NCBI GenBank assembly: GCA_910587365.1
Contig: CAJUKJ010000002.1
Coordinates: 34,494-98,493, forward strand
Length of the DNA stretch: 64,000 nucleotides
DNA from: an uncultured Christensenellaceae bacterium
GTDB lineage: Bacteria; Bacillota; Clostridia; Christensenellales; Borkfalkiaceae
Reading direction: 5' to 3'
Every line of letters begins with the position of its first letter. Position 1 is the stretch's first letter. The notes beneath the pieces were generated by a model. It did not search any database, had not been told where the DNA came from, and worked only from the letters and a program-made list of their open reading frames with translations. Of the stretch, positions 31,027 through 40,566 are shown piece after piece. A program made the position numbers and the translations under genes.

Positions 31027-33249
31027 ATGAACAAAACAAAACTTTTACTTATGTCGCTTTTGGCTGTCATTATGACGGCGGCATGCGCATTGTTTGCGGC
31101 TTGCGGCACAAAGTACAACATCGAATGGAATGTTGACGAACACGCTACTGTTACGGTAGAAGGCTATTCGGAACTTCCCAAAGCGGTTAAGGAAGGGGAA
31201 ATCGTGTTTACGGTAACCCCCGCAGACGGTTACGAGGTTGATACGGTGCTTAACGGTAAAAACAAGGTAAATGCCAAAGACGGCAAATACACCGTTAAAG
31301 TTAATTCGGACGTATCCCTTACGGTAAGCGTAAGAAAGAGCGTTGAAAGCATAACCGCGACATTTAAGGATAATAGTAAGGTATATTACGTCGGCGACAC
31401 GGTAGAATCAGCCGATGTTGACGTAAGCGTAAAATACAAGTTGGGCGACACCGAAACAATAACTTCCGGATATACTATCAAATACACTACGGGTGCGGCA
31501 TTGTCTATCGGCGACAGCGATATTACCGTAACGTACCGCGGCATCGAAACAAAAGCTACGCTTCCCTTGCTTGAAGGGGAAGAGGGCGTTGTAGGTAAAA
31601 TTACCCTTAACCTTAACGGCGGTAAGCTTACCGACGCCGACGTTGAAGCTTTCGGCACTAAGCCTCACTTTACTAATGCAGACGGCAAAGTAAGCTGGAC
31701 TTTCAGCACCGTATCTTCCGATGCAATAGATTTGCCTTCGCCCGTTTTACCTGTGGGAGAAATAGTGTTCCCCTTCCTTAAATGGACGGGAACGGTCATT
31801 ACGGATAATAAGGTTCCCGCAAATACAGCAGAAAGCGTAGAGGCAACGGCATCTTATGAAACAACTATTGTCGAGCTTGATTCAATCGAACTTGCAACCC
31901 AGGACGGCGTTCCTTACCTTGTAATGAAGGGAGAATTCAAAGCTGCTACGGAAGCGTATCTGTTCCTTTACGAAGGAAATAAACCCGAGACGTTCCTTAA
32001 CGGCGATACCGTTACGAAGTCGCCTGACTCCGACGAGTTTGTTTTAAATTACGATTTGAGAAAATTCGCAAGCGAAGCAGGACTTGTAGGAAAGTGGATG
32101 GATATCAAGCTCTGCACAAAGATAGGGGAACAGGTCGTTACACAGGAAATTAATCTTAACGATTACGCATCCGATTTCATTGTCGGCAGAGAAAGTGCAA
32201 GATATATTGACGCAGAAGTTCTTTACTTGTTCAGTTACGAGAAATATACCCCCAAAGCAGGCGATAAAAACCAGGCGGACGGCTCGTTCTATGACGGTAC
32301 GGAAAATCTTCTTAAACTTAAATATACAAAGACGGAAGGCGTTGAATTTTATTTAGACACGGCTAAGATTGAAAACAGAGAAGGAAAGCCCTACCTTGTA
32401 CTTCCCGGTGCTTGCGTATCGATTAAGGACAAAGCCGCTGCCGAAACCGCACTTACGGGTTATATCAAGGATTTGCAGAATTTCGACGGTTGGGTTACAC
32501 AGGATATTACACAGACCGTAAAAGTAAATGAAGATTTAACGTTTGAGATTTTAATTGGTCTTGAAAACGTAACCACTAACGGTAATTACATTATGCACGT
32601 TTCCGAAGGCAAGTCTAACCCTACGAGTAACGACTGGAACTTTAACCCCTCGGATTATGATTCTACTCCTGTTACGGTAGGCAATTTTACCTATAAGCTT
32701 GTTAAGCATAATACAGGTTGGGGTTGGCAGTGGTTTGCCGTAAACGTAGTGAACAATGACGTAATGAAGTTAACGGGCGTTAAGCTCGAAGCGGGAAAGA
32801 TTGGTAACGACGACGTTGCATTCCTGGTATTTAACGGAACTTTAAGCGAAGCTTTAAAAGGTCAAGGCACTATAACTAACGCCGACGCCTTGAAAGAATT
32901 ATTTACCGAATACTCCGTCCAGACGGATGACGGTTGGGCATATCTCAACGGTGCCAGCGACGCTGATAAGAAAGCTGAAAACACCGTATTTGTTATGAAT
33001 GCAGACGGTACGTTTGAAGTAAAAATCGCCTTAAACGGCGCAGGTAACGACTCGTACTGGTATTTGCATTTGTGCCATACCGACAAAAGCAACGGCGACG
33101 TTAACAGGGAGCATGTTACTATTGATGAAACTACGGTTACCGTCGGCGGACAGACTTTCTCATTCTTTGATTCGACTAACGCTGCACCCGAAGGGCATCA
33201 AAGCTGGTTGCAGGGCAGACTTGTAGTTTACGTTGCGGCTGCCAAATAA
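31027..33249 (+). CDS. Surface lipoprotein with Ig-like domain and three related C-terminal modules
   Basis: A 740-residue exported lipoprotein of unknown function. A signal peptide (MNKTKLLLMSLLAVIMTAAC) ends in the lipobox LFAAC, with the cysteine near residue 26. Residues about 95-180 look like a bacterial Ig-like domain (VYYVGDTVESADVDVSVKY... DSDITVTYRGI). From about 285, three modules of 130-170 residues share a pattern: L/V-x-S/A-x-E/K-x2-N/DGxPYLVxxG, a central acidic helix and a closing aromatic strand (for example EGKPYLVLPG and NDDVAFLVFNG). GGAGAA lies before the ATG. Terminators follow, so it is monocistronic. Confidence 0.8.
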   Translation: MNKTKLLLMSLLAVIMTAACALFAACGTKYNIEWNVDEHATVTVEGYSELPKAVKEGEIVFTVTPADGYEVDTVLNGKNKVNAKDGKYTVKVNSDVSLTVSVRKSVESITATFKDNSKVYYVGDTVESADVDVSVKYKLGDTETITSGYTIKYTTGAALSIGDSDITVTYRGIETKATLPLLEGEEGVVGKITLNLNGGKLTDADVEAFGTKPHFTNADGKVSWTFSTVSSDAIDLPSPVLPVGEIVFPFLKWTGTVITDNKVPANTAESVEATASYETTIVELDSIELATQDGVPYLVMKGEFKAATEAYLFLYEGNKPETFLNGDTVTKSPDSDEFVLNYDLRKFASEAGLVGKWMDIKLCTKIGEQVVTQEINLNDYASDFIVGRESARYIDAEVLYLFSYEKYTPKAGDKNQADGSFYDGTENLLKLKYTKTEGVEFYLDTAKIENREGKPYLVLPGACVSIKDKAAAETALTGYIKDLQNFDGWVTQDITQTVKVNEDLTFEILIGLENVTTNGNYIMHVSEGKSNPTSNDWNFNPSDYDSTPVTVGNFTYKLVKHNTGWGWQWFAVNVVNNDVMKLTGVKLEAGKIGNDDVAFLVFNGTLSEALKGQGTITNADALKELFTEYSVQTDDGWAYLNGASDADKKAENTVFVMNADGTFEVKIALNGAGNDSYWYLHLCHTDKSNGDVNREHVTIDETTVTVGGQTFSFFDSTNAAPEGHQSWLQGRLVVYVAAAK

Positions 33250-33284
33250 TAAGCAAACAAGACTTAATAAACAAAAAAGTGCTG

Positions 33285-33313
33285 ACAGGCTATCCTTCGG
33301 GATAGCCTGTACT
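33285..33313 (+). terminator. Hairpin after the lipoprotein gene
   Basis: ACAGGCTATCC and GGATAGCCTGT form an 11-bp stem closed by a stable TTCG tetraloop. It lacks a T-run, so it may protect the mRNA 3' end, with the next hairpin terminating. Confidence 0.65.
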
Positions 33314-33323
33314 TGATAACAAA

Positions 33324-33357
33324 GGCGACGCAATTCGACAAATTGCGCCGTTTTTTT
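33324..33357 (+). terminator. Intrinsic terminator with an internal TTCGACA sequence
   Basis: GGCGACGCAATT pairs with AATTGCGCCG and is followed by seven T. The loop region carries TTCGACA (33334-33340), the reverse of a perfect Spo0A box TGTCGAA, about 60 bases upstream of the expected spoIIGA transcription start. Confidence 0.75.
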
Positions 33358-33398
33358 ATTATTTTCGCGTTTTTTACTGCGCTATAATACCTTTTGCA

Positions 33399-34181
33399 AT
33401 GCAGGTATATATCGAGCTTGCCCTTCTGGAAAATTTCTGTATGGACTTTACGCTATTGTATTGCGCAAAGCTCGTCTGCAAAAATCCCGTTAAAATTTGG
33501 CGGATAGCCTTTTCATCCGTTCTCGGCGCGTGCTTTGCGGTTGTGTTTCCGCTTTTCGGGCTAAACGGAATTGCCGCGTTTGCGGTAAAAATAATTTCGG
33601 GTGTTGCAATTTGTCTTTTATGCGGCAAGTTTAAAAGGTTTAAAGCATATTTTAAAATGACGGCGGTTTTTTTCGGCTTCACTGCCCTGTTGGGCGGCGC
33701 GCTTATAGCTGTGTTCACGCTGGCAGGGTGGGACTATAAGCCCGGGGAAGGATATCTTCTGTCTTCCGTACCCATAGGCGTTCCTATGTTCTGCGCGCTT
33801 ATCCTTATAATAATTGCCCGCAAAATTGCCTTAAAGCTTAAAAAGACGGATAAGACAGAGGTTAACTGTAAAATTTATCTGGGCGAAAAGGCGGTTGCCA
33901 TTTCAGGCTTTTACGACAGCGGTAACAGGGTTTACCATCAGGGACAGCCCGTAAGCGTAATTCCCCTTATCGACGCTATGAAAATTATCGATGAAAGCGG
34001 AATAAAAGACACGGTAAAAATACATACTGTTGCAGGAAGCAAAAAACTTAAAGTCTTCACGGCTGACAGGATAGAGATATACAAAGGCGATACGGCAAAC
34101 GTCGTAAAGGACGTAAAAATCGGGATAAGCCCCCACGCTTCGGGCAAGGCGGTGTTGCACCCCGATTTGATTGAAGAATAG
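33399..34181 (+). CDS. spoIIGA: Sporulation sigma-E factor processing peptidase SpoIIGA
   Basis: A 260-residue membrane-embedded aspartic protease that activates pro-sigma-E in the mother cell. The N-terminal half has about five hydrophobic helices (VYIELALLENFCMDFTLLY...). The C-terminal half is a protease domain with the catalytic motif GFYDSGNRVYHQ (Asp about residue 171). A TATAAT box (33383-33388) lies 10 bases before the ATG and no ribosome binding site is seen. It is immediately followed by sigE, the conserved spoIIGA-sigE-sigG order. Confidence 0.92.
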   Translation: MQVYIELALLENFCMDFTLLYCAKLVCKNPVKIWRIAFSSVLGACFAVVFPLFGLNGIAAFAVKIISGVAICLLCGKFKRFKAYFKMTAVFFGFTALLGGALIAVFTLAGWDYKPGEGYLLSSVPIGVPMFCALILIIIARKIALKLKKTDKTEVNCKIYLGEKAVAISGFYDSGNRVYHQGQPVSVIPLIDAMKIIDESGIKDTVKIHTVAGSKKLKVFTADRIEIYKGDTANVVKDVKIGISPHASGKAVLHPDLIEE

Positions 34182-34206
34182 CTTCACGGCAATTAAGGAG
34201 AATTTT

Positions 34207-34902
34207 ATGTTTGAAAAAATTAAGCACCTGTTATCTCTCATCTTCGGCAGGAATACCCTTGACTATATCTGCGGAACGGAAGCGTTGCCCCTGCCTTTTT
34301 CGCAGGAGGAGGAAAGCGACAAAATTTCTTTGCTTGAAAGTGGGGACGAGCGTGCCAAGGCAGAGCTTGTAGAGCATAACCTGCGCCTTGTCGTGTACAT
34401 AGCCAAAAAGTTCGAGGGTTCGGGCGTGGACGGCGACGACCTCGTGTCGGTCGGAACAATAGGGCTTATAAAGGCTATCAATTCTTTCAAATCGGATAAA
34501 AACATCAAGCTTGCGACTTATGCGTCAAGGTGCATCGAAAACGAAATTTTAATGTATCTACGCCGTATGTCAAGGCTTAAACAGGAAGTCAGCTTCGACG
34601 AGCCTTTGAATACCGATTGGGAGGGGAACGAGCTGCTTTTATCCGATGTTATGGGAACGGACGCGGACTGTGTATACTCTGATATAGAGGGCGGGGTAGA
34701 ACGCGAGCTGTTGCAGGCTTCGCTGTCCAAGCTTTCTCAGAGGGAGCAGAAAATAATGAGGATGCGCTTTGCGCTTGACGGCGGGGAGGAAATGACCCAA
34801 AAGGACGTAGCCGACAAGCTGGGTATTTCACAAAGCTACATATCCAGACTCGAAAAGAAAATAATATCAAAGCTAAAAAAGGATATATCAAAGCAGATAT
34901 AA
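34207..34902 (+). CDS. sigE: RNA polymerase sporulation sigma factor SigE
   Basis: A 231-residue sigma-70-family factor for early mother-cell genes. The N-terminal stretch MFEKIKHLLSLIFGRN is a hydrophobic pro-sequence that SpoIIGA should remove. Then follow YICGTEALPLPFSQEEE, region 2 (NLRLVVYIAKKFEG, DLVSVGTIGLIKAI, KLATYASRCIENEILMYLR) and region 4 (LSQREQKIMRMRF, TQKDVADKLGISQSYISRLEKK). I start at the ATG with AAGGAGAA nine bases upstream; the longer frame from 34171 overlaps spoIIGA and has no site. It lies 25 bases after spoIIGA. Confidence 0.96.
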   Translation: MFEKIKHLLSLIFGRNTLDYICGTEALPLPFSQEEESDKISLLESGDERAKAELVEHNLRLVVYIAKKFEGSGVDGDDLVSVGTIGLIKAINSFKSDKNIKLATYASRCIENEILMYLRRMSRLKQEVSFDEPLNTDWEGNELLLSDVMGTDADCVYSDIEGGVERELLQASLSKLSQREQKIMRMRFALDGGEEMTQKDVADKLGISQSYISRLEKKIISKLKKDISKQI

Positions 34903-34908
34903 CTAATA

Positions 34909-34957
34909 ATTCACGAAATTATCTCGCTATTCTGCGCACGGCAATTTCTTTGCTTTT
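34909..34957 (+). repeat. Family A hairpin, copy 4 (solo hairpin)
   Basis: ATTCACGAAATT, the conserved loop TATTCTGC and the right-arm remnant CAATTTCT lie in the short gap between sigE and sigG. The inner stem pairs only weakly (ATCTCGC/GCACGG), so it looks like a decayed copy. It begins 6 bases after the sigE stop, the same placement as the long copies. Confidence 0.6.
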
Positions 34958-34986
34958 TGTACATATTTCAAAAGGAGAAAAGTTAT

Positions 34987-35757
34987 ATGTTGCAAAAAGT
35001 AGTAATTTGCGGGGTGGACACTTCGGGACTTCCGCTATTATCGTCAAAGGAACAGGAAGAGCTTATGCTCAGGTTGAAGTCGGGCGACGACGCCGCGCGC
35101 GAGCGGTTTATTACGGGCAATCTTCGTCTTGTATTATCGCTTGTAAGAAGGTTTTGGGCAAAGAACGCCAACGCCGACGACGTTTTCCAGGCGGGCTGCG
35201 TTGGGCTTATTAAAGCTATCGATAACTTCGATATTTCGGTAGGCGTCAAATTTTCCACCTACGCCGTGCCTATGATACTCGGCGAGATTAAAAGGTATTT
35301 AAGGGACGGAAATTCCCTGCGTGTTTCAAGAAGTATACGCGACACGGCGTACCAGGTTTTAAAGGTGCGCGAAAGGCTTGAAGTGGACGACGAGGACGTT
35401 ACCTACGACAAAATAGCAAAGGAAATGAACGTTGCCGTTTCCGAAGTCGCTTACGCGTTGGACGCAATTTCCGACCCTGTGTCTTTATACGAGCCTGTTT
35501 ACAATAAGTCGGGCGACACGCTTCTTTTAATGGATCAGATTTTCGACGTAAAGAACAACGACGAGGTGTGGACGGAAAAGGCGGCTTTGTACGAAGCCAT
35601 TTCAAGATTAGAGGGTAGGGAAAAGAAAATACTGTTTTTAAGATATTTCGAGGGAAAGACCCAAACGGAAATTTCGCAGGAAGTTGGCATTTCCCAGGCG
35701 CAGGTATCGCGCCTTGAAAAAACGGCGTTAAAACAGATAAAAAGCTGTATATCATAA
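34987..35757 (+). CDS. sigG: RNA polymerase sporulation sigma factor SigG
   Basis: A 256-residue forespore sigma factor for late prespore genes. The N-terminal VVICGVDTSGLPLLSSKEQEEL is characteristic of SigG. Region 2 includes NLRLVLSLVRRFW, DVFQAGCVGLIKAIDNFD, FSTYAVPMILGEIKRYLRD, and region 4 includes REKKILFLRYFEGKTQTEISQEVGISQAQVSRLEK. I start at the ATG with AAAAGGAG eight bases upstream rather than at 34957. It is the third gene of the classical cluster and ends in a terminator. Confidence 0.95.
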   Translation: MLQKVVICGVDTSGLPLLSSKEQEELMLRLKSGDDAARERFITGNLRLVLSLVRRFWAKNANADDVFQAGCVGLIKAIDNFDISVGVKFSTYAVPMILGEIKRYLRDGNSLRVSRSIRDTAYQVLKVRERLEVDDEDVTYDKIAKEMNVAVSEVAYALDAISDPVSLYEPVYNKSGDTLLLMDQIFDVKNNDEVWTEKAALYEAISRLEGREKKILFLRYFEGKTQTEISQEVGISQAQVSRLEKTALKQIKSCIS

Positions 35758-35759
35758 TG

Positions 35760-35796
35760 AAAACGGACGGATTACCGTCCGTTTTCGGTTTTATTA
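35760..35796 (+). terminator. Terminator after sigG
   Basis: AAAACGGACGG and CCGTCCGTTTT pair around ATTA and are followed by CGGTTTTATT. Confidence 0.8.
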
Positions 35797-35926
35797 ATTG
35801 ACAGGTTTTGGAATTATGTTTTATTTGTACGGTTAACTATTGACAAAATTTTTTTAATATTGTATTATTAATCTATAAAAATACTGGAATAGTATTTGTA
35901 TCAGAAAAATTGTTTAGGAAAGATAA

Positions 35927-38497
35927 ATGCTTAAGAGAAGATTGATAGACGTTGCTATATTGGTTTCATGTATTGTTGCCGTTACCATAATAGTAATATT
36001 TTATTCGTTTTATGCTTCCAACCAAATTTATAAGGAAAGCGCGAGCCATCTTACCGAAATTTACAACCAGGTAAACGATAACTATAAGGATATAGTTAAC
36101 AGAAACTGGAAGATGCTTCGCGGCTGGTCTGCATATATTAAAGAGAAATCCAGCGAAGGTACAGAAGAAGCTTATGACGAAATTATCGATTATATCGTAG
36201 AAAGGAAAGCCGACTACGGATTTACGTTCTTCTATTTCATTGACGAAGAAGGCAAGGGTACTACGCGTGCAGGAGACGTGGTTTGTACTTTCGACGGTAT
36301 GACGGATGATAAAGTTGCCTCTTTAAAAGACGGCGAGGATCTGATAATAGCAAGTACACGCAGCAGGGACGACGTTGATGAAACCCTTGTTACGCTGTTT
36401 GCAACGGCGATAGACGTCAGCTATGCAGGTAAGGACTATATTGCCATAGGTATTACCTTCGACGTGGAAGCAATGTCCAATATGTTAAGGGTAAATGCGT
36501 TTGGCGGAAGCGGGCGGTGCCATATAATTACAAACGACGGTACGGTACTATTATCGTCGTCCGCGACTGAAAGCCCTAATTATATAGACGGGCTTTCAAA
36601 GTATGCGAAATTTGAAAACATAACTTTTGAAAAGTTTAAAGCCGATATACGCAACGGTAAGGCAGGCACCGCGCTCTTTAAATATGACAGAACTTATTAC
36701 ATAACTTATATTCCCGTTGGCTTCAATGACTGGATGCTTTTGGGTATCGTTTCGGGCGATCTGCTTAACGACAGTATGAACAATTTCCGCTCTGTAACGA
36801 TAGGCTTTATGGCGGGTATTTTCGTCCTGCTCGGCGCGGCGATTGCCGGACTTATCATAATCTACCAGTTAAGACGCAGCAAGGAAAAAGAATTAAAGCT
36901 CAAACAGGAAATGAATACAAACCTCGAACAGGCGTTGGATATCGCAAAATCCGCAAACGAGGCAAAGAGCAATTTCCTTTCAAATATGTCGCACGATATC
37001 CGCACGCCTATGAACGCGATAATAGGCTATGCAACGCTTCTTGCGCGTAATGCCGAAAGACCGGATATGGTGCGCGATTACGTTAAAAAAATTACTTATT
37101 CAAGCCAACATCTTTTAGGCCTTATCAACGACGTTCTCGATATGAGCAAAATCGAAAGCGGAAAGACCTCGCTTAATTTGGAGGAGTTCTCTTTGCCGGA
37201 GCTTTTGGAAGCTTTGTACAATATGGTTCTTCCCCAGACGAGGGCAAAGAAGCAGACCTTCGATATGCACACCAAAGGAGATATTCCCGAACGTATCCTT
37301 GGCGATAAGCTTCGCCTTAACCAGATACTTTTAAACCTCTTATCCAATGCGGTAAAATATACCCCCGTAGGCGGAAATATCGAGCTTTCTATCGAAGAGA
37401 TGGAGCAGAACGTACATAAACACGTCCATCTAATGTTCATTGTCGAAGATAACGGACTCGGTATGAGCGAGGAGTTCGTCAAGACCATATTCCAGCCCTT
37501 TACCCGCGAACAGACGGCTTCCACGAAGGAAATCCAGGGTACCGGACTCGGTATGGCAATTACCAAGAATATCGTCGATTTGATGGGCGGAACCATTAAC
37601 GTGGAAAGTAAACTCGGCGAGGGAAGCATCTTCCGCGTCGAACTCGAACTTGCTGTTGCCGACGAAATGGACGACGACGAGTTCTGGCAAAGACACAACA
37701 TAACCCGCGCACTCATAGTTGACGACGAAGAGGATATATGCCTCAACGTAAAGGAAATTATGAACGGTACGGGCGTGGAAATTTCCTACGCGCTCAGCGG
37801 CTTGCAGGCAATCGAAATGGTTGAAAGCGCGAATAAAATCAATAAAGATTACAATATAATTTTATTGGATTGGAAGATGCCTGAAATGACCGGTATAGAA
37901 ACGGCAAAGCACATACGTTCGATTATCGGTAACGAAGTTCCCATTCTCGTTCTCACATCCTACAACTTCGATGAAATCGAGGAAGACGCAAAAGCAGCGG
38001 GAATAGATTTCTTCCTGCCCAAGCCCTTCTTTATGTCTAATTTCCGCCGTGCGATAGAGCATGTTCGCGGAACGCAGAAAAACGAAACCGCGGCAGCGGC
38101 AAGTTCTGACGAAATATCGATAGAGGGGCTTAAAGTGCTTGCGGCTGAGGATAATGAAATCAACGCGGAAATTCTTGCCGAGCTTCTGTCTGACGAGGGG
38201 GTAACCTGTGACATTGCGCACAACGGCAGGGAATGTCTTGAAAAATTCAAGGACTCTAAGCCCGGAACATACGATATAATTTTTATGGACGTGCAAATGC
38301 CCGTAATGAACGGTTACGAAGCGACAGTCGCTATCCGTGCGTGCGACCACCCCGAAGCTAAAACTATTCCTATTCTCGCAATGACGGCTAATGCGTTTGC
38401 GGACGATGTAAAGGCCGCGCTCGACTCGGGTATGAACGCGCATCTTGCAAAGCCCATAGACATAGAAAAGCTTAAAGCTACTATTGCAAAACTGTAA
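35927..38497 (+). CDS. Membrane-bound hybrid histidine kinase with two receiver domains
   Basis: An 856-residue sensor kinase. A membrane helix at about residues 8-30 and a second at about 290-313 flank an extracytoplasmic sensor domain of roughly 260 residues, dCACHE-like in its pattern (FFYFIDEEGKGTTRAGDVV, then YYITYIPVGFNDWMLLGIVSG just before TM2). HisKA holds NMSHDIRTPMNAIIGYATLL (His about 355). The HATPase has NLLSNAVKYTPVGG, EDNGLGM and GTGLGMAITK. Receiver 1 has LIVDDEED and LLDWKMPEMTG; receiver 2 has AAEDNEIN and FMDVQMPVMNG. It is the first gene of a three-gene phosphorelay, 12 bases ahead of the c-di-GMP regulator gene. Confidence 0.93.
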   Translation: MLKRRLIDVAILVSCIVAVTIIVIFYSFYASNQIYKESASHLTEIYNQVNDNYKDIVNRNWKMLRGWSAYIKEKSSEGTEEAYDEIIDYIVERKADYGFTFFYFIDEEGKGTTRAGDVVCTFDGMTDDKVASLKDGEDLIIASTRSRDDVDETLVTLFATAIDVSYAGKDYIAIGITFDVEAMSNMLRVNAFGGSGRCHIITNDGTVLLSSSATESPNYIDGLSKYAKFENITFEKFKADIRNGKAGTALFKYDRTYYITYIPVGFNDWMLLGIVSGDLLNDSMNNFRSVTIGFMAGIFVLLGAAIAGLIIIYQLRRSKEKELKLKQEMNTNLEQALDIAKSANEAKSNFLSNMSHDIRTPMNAIIGYATLLARNAERPDMVRDYVKKITYSSQHLLGLINDVLDMSKIESGKTSLNLEEFSLPELLEALYNMVLPQTRAKKQTFDMHTKGDIPERILGDKLRLNQILLNLLSNAVKYTPVGGNIELSIEEMEQNVHKHVHLMFIVEDNGLGMSEEFVKTIFQPFTREQTASTKEIQGTGLGMAITKNIVDLMGGTINVESKLGEGSIFRVELELAVADEMDDDEFWQRHNITRALIVDDEEDICLNVKEIMNGTGVEISYALSGLQAIEMVESANKINKDYNIILLDWKMPEMTGIETAKHIRSIIGNEVPILVLTSYNFDEIEEDAKAAGIDFFLPKPFFMSNFRRAIEHVRGTQKNETAAAASSDEISIEGLKVLAAEDNEINAEILAELLSDEGVTCDIAHNGRECLEKFKDSKPGTYDIIFMDVQMPVMNGYEATVAIRACDHPEAKTIPILAMTANAFADDVKAALDSGMNAHLAKPIDIEKLKATIAKL

Positions 38498-38509
38498 GGA
38501 AATAATTAA

Positions 38510-40549
38510 ATGAATTCCAAAAAGAAAATTCTAATCGTAGACGACTCGGAGATGAACCGCGCCCTCCTGGAGGATATGCTGTCCGACGACTACGAAATAC
38601 TCGAAGCCGAAAACGGTATGGAAGCGACGACTATAATGCACAGCCACGAACTGGACATTTGTCTTGTACTTCTCGATATCGTAATGCCCGTAATGGACGG
38701 TTTTGACACGCTTGCAATGATGAATAAAAACGGCTGGATAAAAAATATGCCGGTCATAATGATATCGGCGGAAACGGCTTCTACTTATATGGACAGGGCT
38801 TACAGCCTCGGCGCGGTTGATTACATATCAAGGCCGTTCGACGAACGTACAGTAAGGCACCGCGTAGACAGCAACGTTATTCTCGGCGAAAAACAGAAGG
38901 AGTTGTCGTCAAGGCTTACTAACCAGATTTTTGAAAAAGAAAAAGATAACCGCCTGATGATTGAGATTTTATCCCATATCGTCGAATTCAGAAACGGGGA
39001 AAGCGGCTTGCACGTTCTCCACGTACATACCATTACGGAGCTTTTATTGAAGGCTCTCAAAAACAAAACGGATAAATATCCGCTCACGCAAAAGGATATA
39101 TCGCTTATCTGCAACGCTTCGGCATTGCACGACGTCGGTAAAATATCGATTCCCTCGGAAATTTTAAATAAGCCCGGCAGGTTTACTCCCGAAGAATTTG
39201 AAATAATGAAGGGGCATACCGTAGAGGGTGCGAAAATGCTTAAAGATATTCCCTTCCGCGAGAACGAGCCGCTTATTAAAATAGGTTACCAGATTTGTCG
39301 TTGGCATCACGAACGCTATGACGGCAGGGGCTATCCCGACGGGTTAAAGGGGGAAGAAATTCCCATCGCCGCGCAGGTCGTCGCACTTGCCGACGTCTAT
39401 GACGCGCTTACGTCAAAGCGCGTATACAAACCCGCATATACGCCCGAAAAGGCTGTGGAAATGATTTTAAACGGCGAATGCGGAGTTTTTAATCCTTTGC
39501 TTTTGGAATGCTTGAAGGATAATGCCGAACAGCTCAAAACAGAACTTTACGTGCTTTCCGTGGGCAATGCAACTGATAAAGAAATACAGAAAACAGTTGC
39601 CCACGCACTCAAAACTGACGGAACTGACGCGTCAAACAGGACAATAAGGCTTCTCGAACATGAAAGAATGAAGTCGAAAATACTTTCCGACCTGTCGCGT
39701 GAAATTATGTTTGAATATACCGCTTCGCCGGAAATGGTTACGCTTTCGGATTGGAGCGCGGATCTTTTGGGCTTGCCCGTAACAATAGTAAACCCTAAGG
39801 AAAGCGAGTTTGGCAAACGCGTATTCAAGCGCAAAGATTTTGAAGAAATTTTAAATAAATTAAAAAATTCCACCCCTGATAAATCAGACATATCAGGTAA
39901 ATATATGCTGGATATCAAGGGCGAAAAGACTTGGTGCAAGATAATTGCAAAGGCTATGTGGTCTGATACCGAGCCTCCCGAATACGAGGGTGCGATAGGT
40001 AAAATTATCGACATCAACGACGAAACCGAGGAAATGAAGCTTCTCGAAGAGAAGGCTAACCTCGATTTCAGGACGGGACTTTTAAACCACGAAGCGGCAA
40101 AATCGAAAATAACTTCGCTGTTAGCGTCGGCGAAAAACAAACAGTACGCGTTGGTGTTTTTCGACCTTGACAACTTCAAACAGGCAAACGACGTTTACGG
40201 ACATCTTTTCGGCGACGAGGTTTTAGAGCATATTGCCGCAACTATCAAGAAAAATATCCGTCGCACCGACGTTGCTGCGCGTATTGGCGGCGACGAGTTC
40301 ATAATATTTATGGGCTACCGCGGTACCGTGGAGCCGCAGATAAAAAGAATTTTTGAAAGTCTTACCGTCGACTTTAAGGGCTTCCCCATAAAGGTAAGTA
40401 TGGGCGTTGCCTGTATGGACGGCGTTCAGGACTACGACACGCTGTTTGAAATGGCGGATAAGGCCGCCTATTCCGTAAAGCGGAGCGGAAAAAATTCTTA
40501 TCGTTTCTACGACGACTCACTCAAAGACGTTGTTACCGACAGAGGGTAA
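38510..40549 (+). CDS. Response regulator with HD-GYP and GGDEF output domains
   Basis: A 679-residue cytosolic regulator. Residues 1-125 form a receiver (LIVDDSEMNRA, acceptor Asp in LLDIVMPVMDG). Residues about 150-330 are an HD-GYP phosphodiesterase with HDVGK and HHERYDGRGYPDGL. A PAS-like segment (about 400-510) leads to a GGDEF domain (about 520-670) with AARIGGDEFIIF. Both catalytic signatures are intact, so the protein may make and degrade cyclic di-GMP, with the balance set by phosphorylation. A start with GGAAATAATTAA upstream is weak. It is followed by an HPt gene. Confidence 0.93.
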   Translation: MNSKKKILIVDDSEMNRALLEDMLSDDYEILEAENGMEATTIMHSHELDICLVLLDIVMPVMDGFDTLAMMNKNGWIKNMPVIMISAETASTYMDRAYSLGAVDYISRPFDERTVRHRVDSNVILGEKQKELSSRLTNQIFEKEKDNRLMIEILSHIVEFRNGESGLHVLHVHTITELLLKALKNKTDKYPLTQKDISLICNASALHDVGKISIPSEILNKPGRFTPEEFEIMKGHTVEGAKMLKDIPFRENEPLIKIGYQICRWHHERYDGRGYPDGLKGEEIPIAAQVVALADVYDALTSKRVYKPAYTPEKAVEMILNGECGVFNPLLLECLKDNAEQLKTELYVLSVGNATDKEIQKTVAHALKTDGTDASNRTIRLLEHERMKSKILSDLSREIMFEYTASPEMVTLSDWSADLLGLPVTIVNPKESEFGKRVFKRKDFEEILNKLKNSTPDKSDISGKYMLDIKGEKTWCKIIAKAMWSDTEPPEYEGAIGKIIDINDETEEMKLLEEKANLDFRTGLLNHEAAKSKITSLLASAKNKQYALVFFDLDNFKQANDVYGHLFGDEVLEHIAATIKKNIRRTDVAARIGGDEFIIFMGYRGTVEPQIKRIFESLTVDFKGFPIKVSMGVACMDGVQDYDTLFEMADKAAYSVKRSGKNSYRFYDDSLKDVVTDRG

Positions 40550-40566
40550 CGGGAGGTTAATTTATA

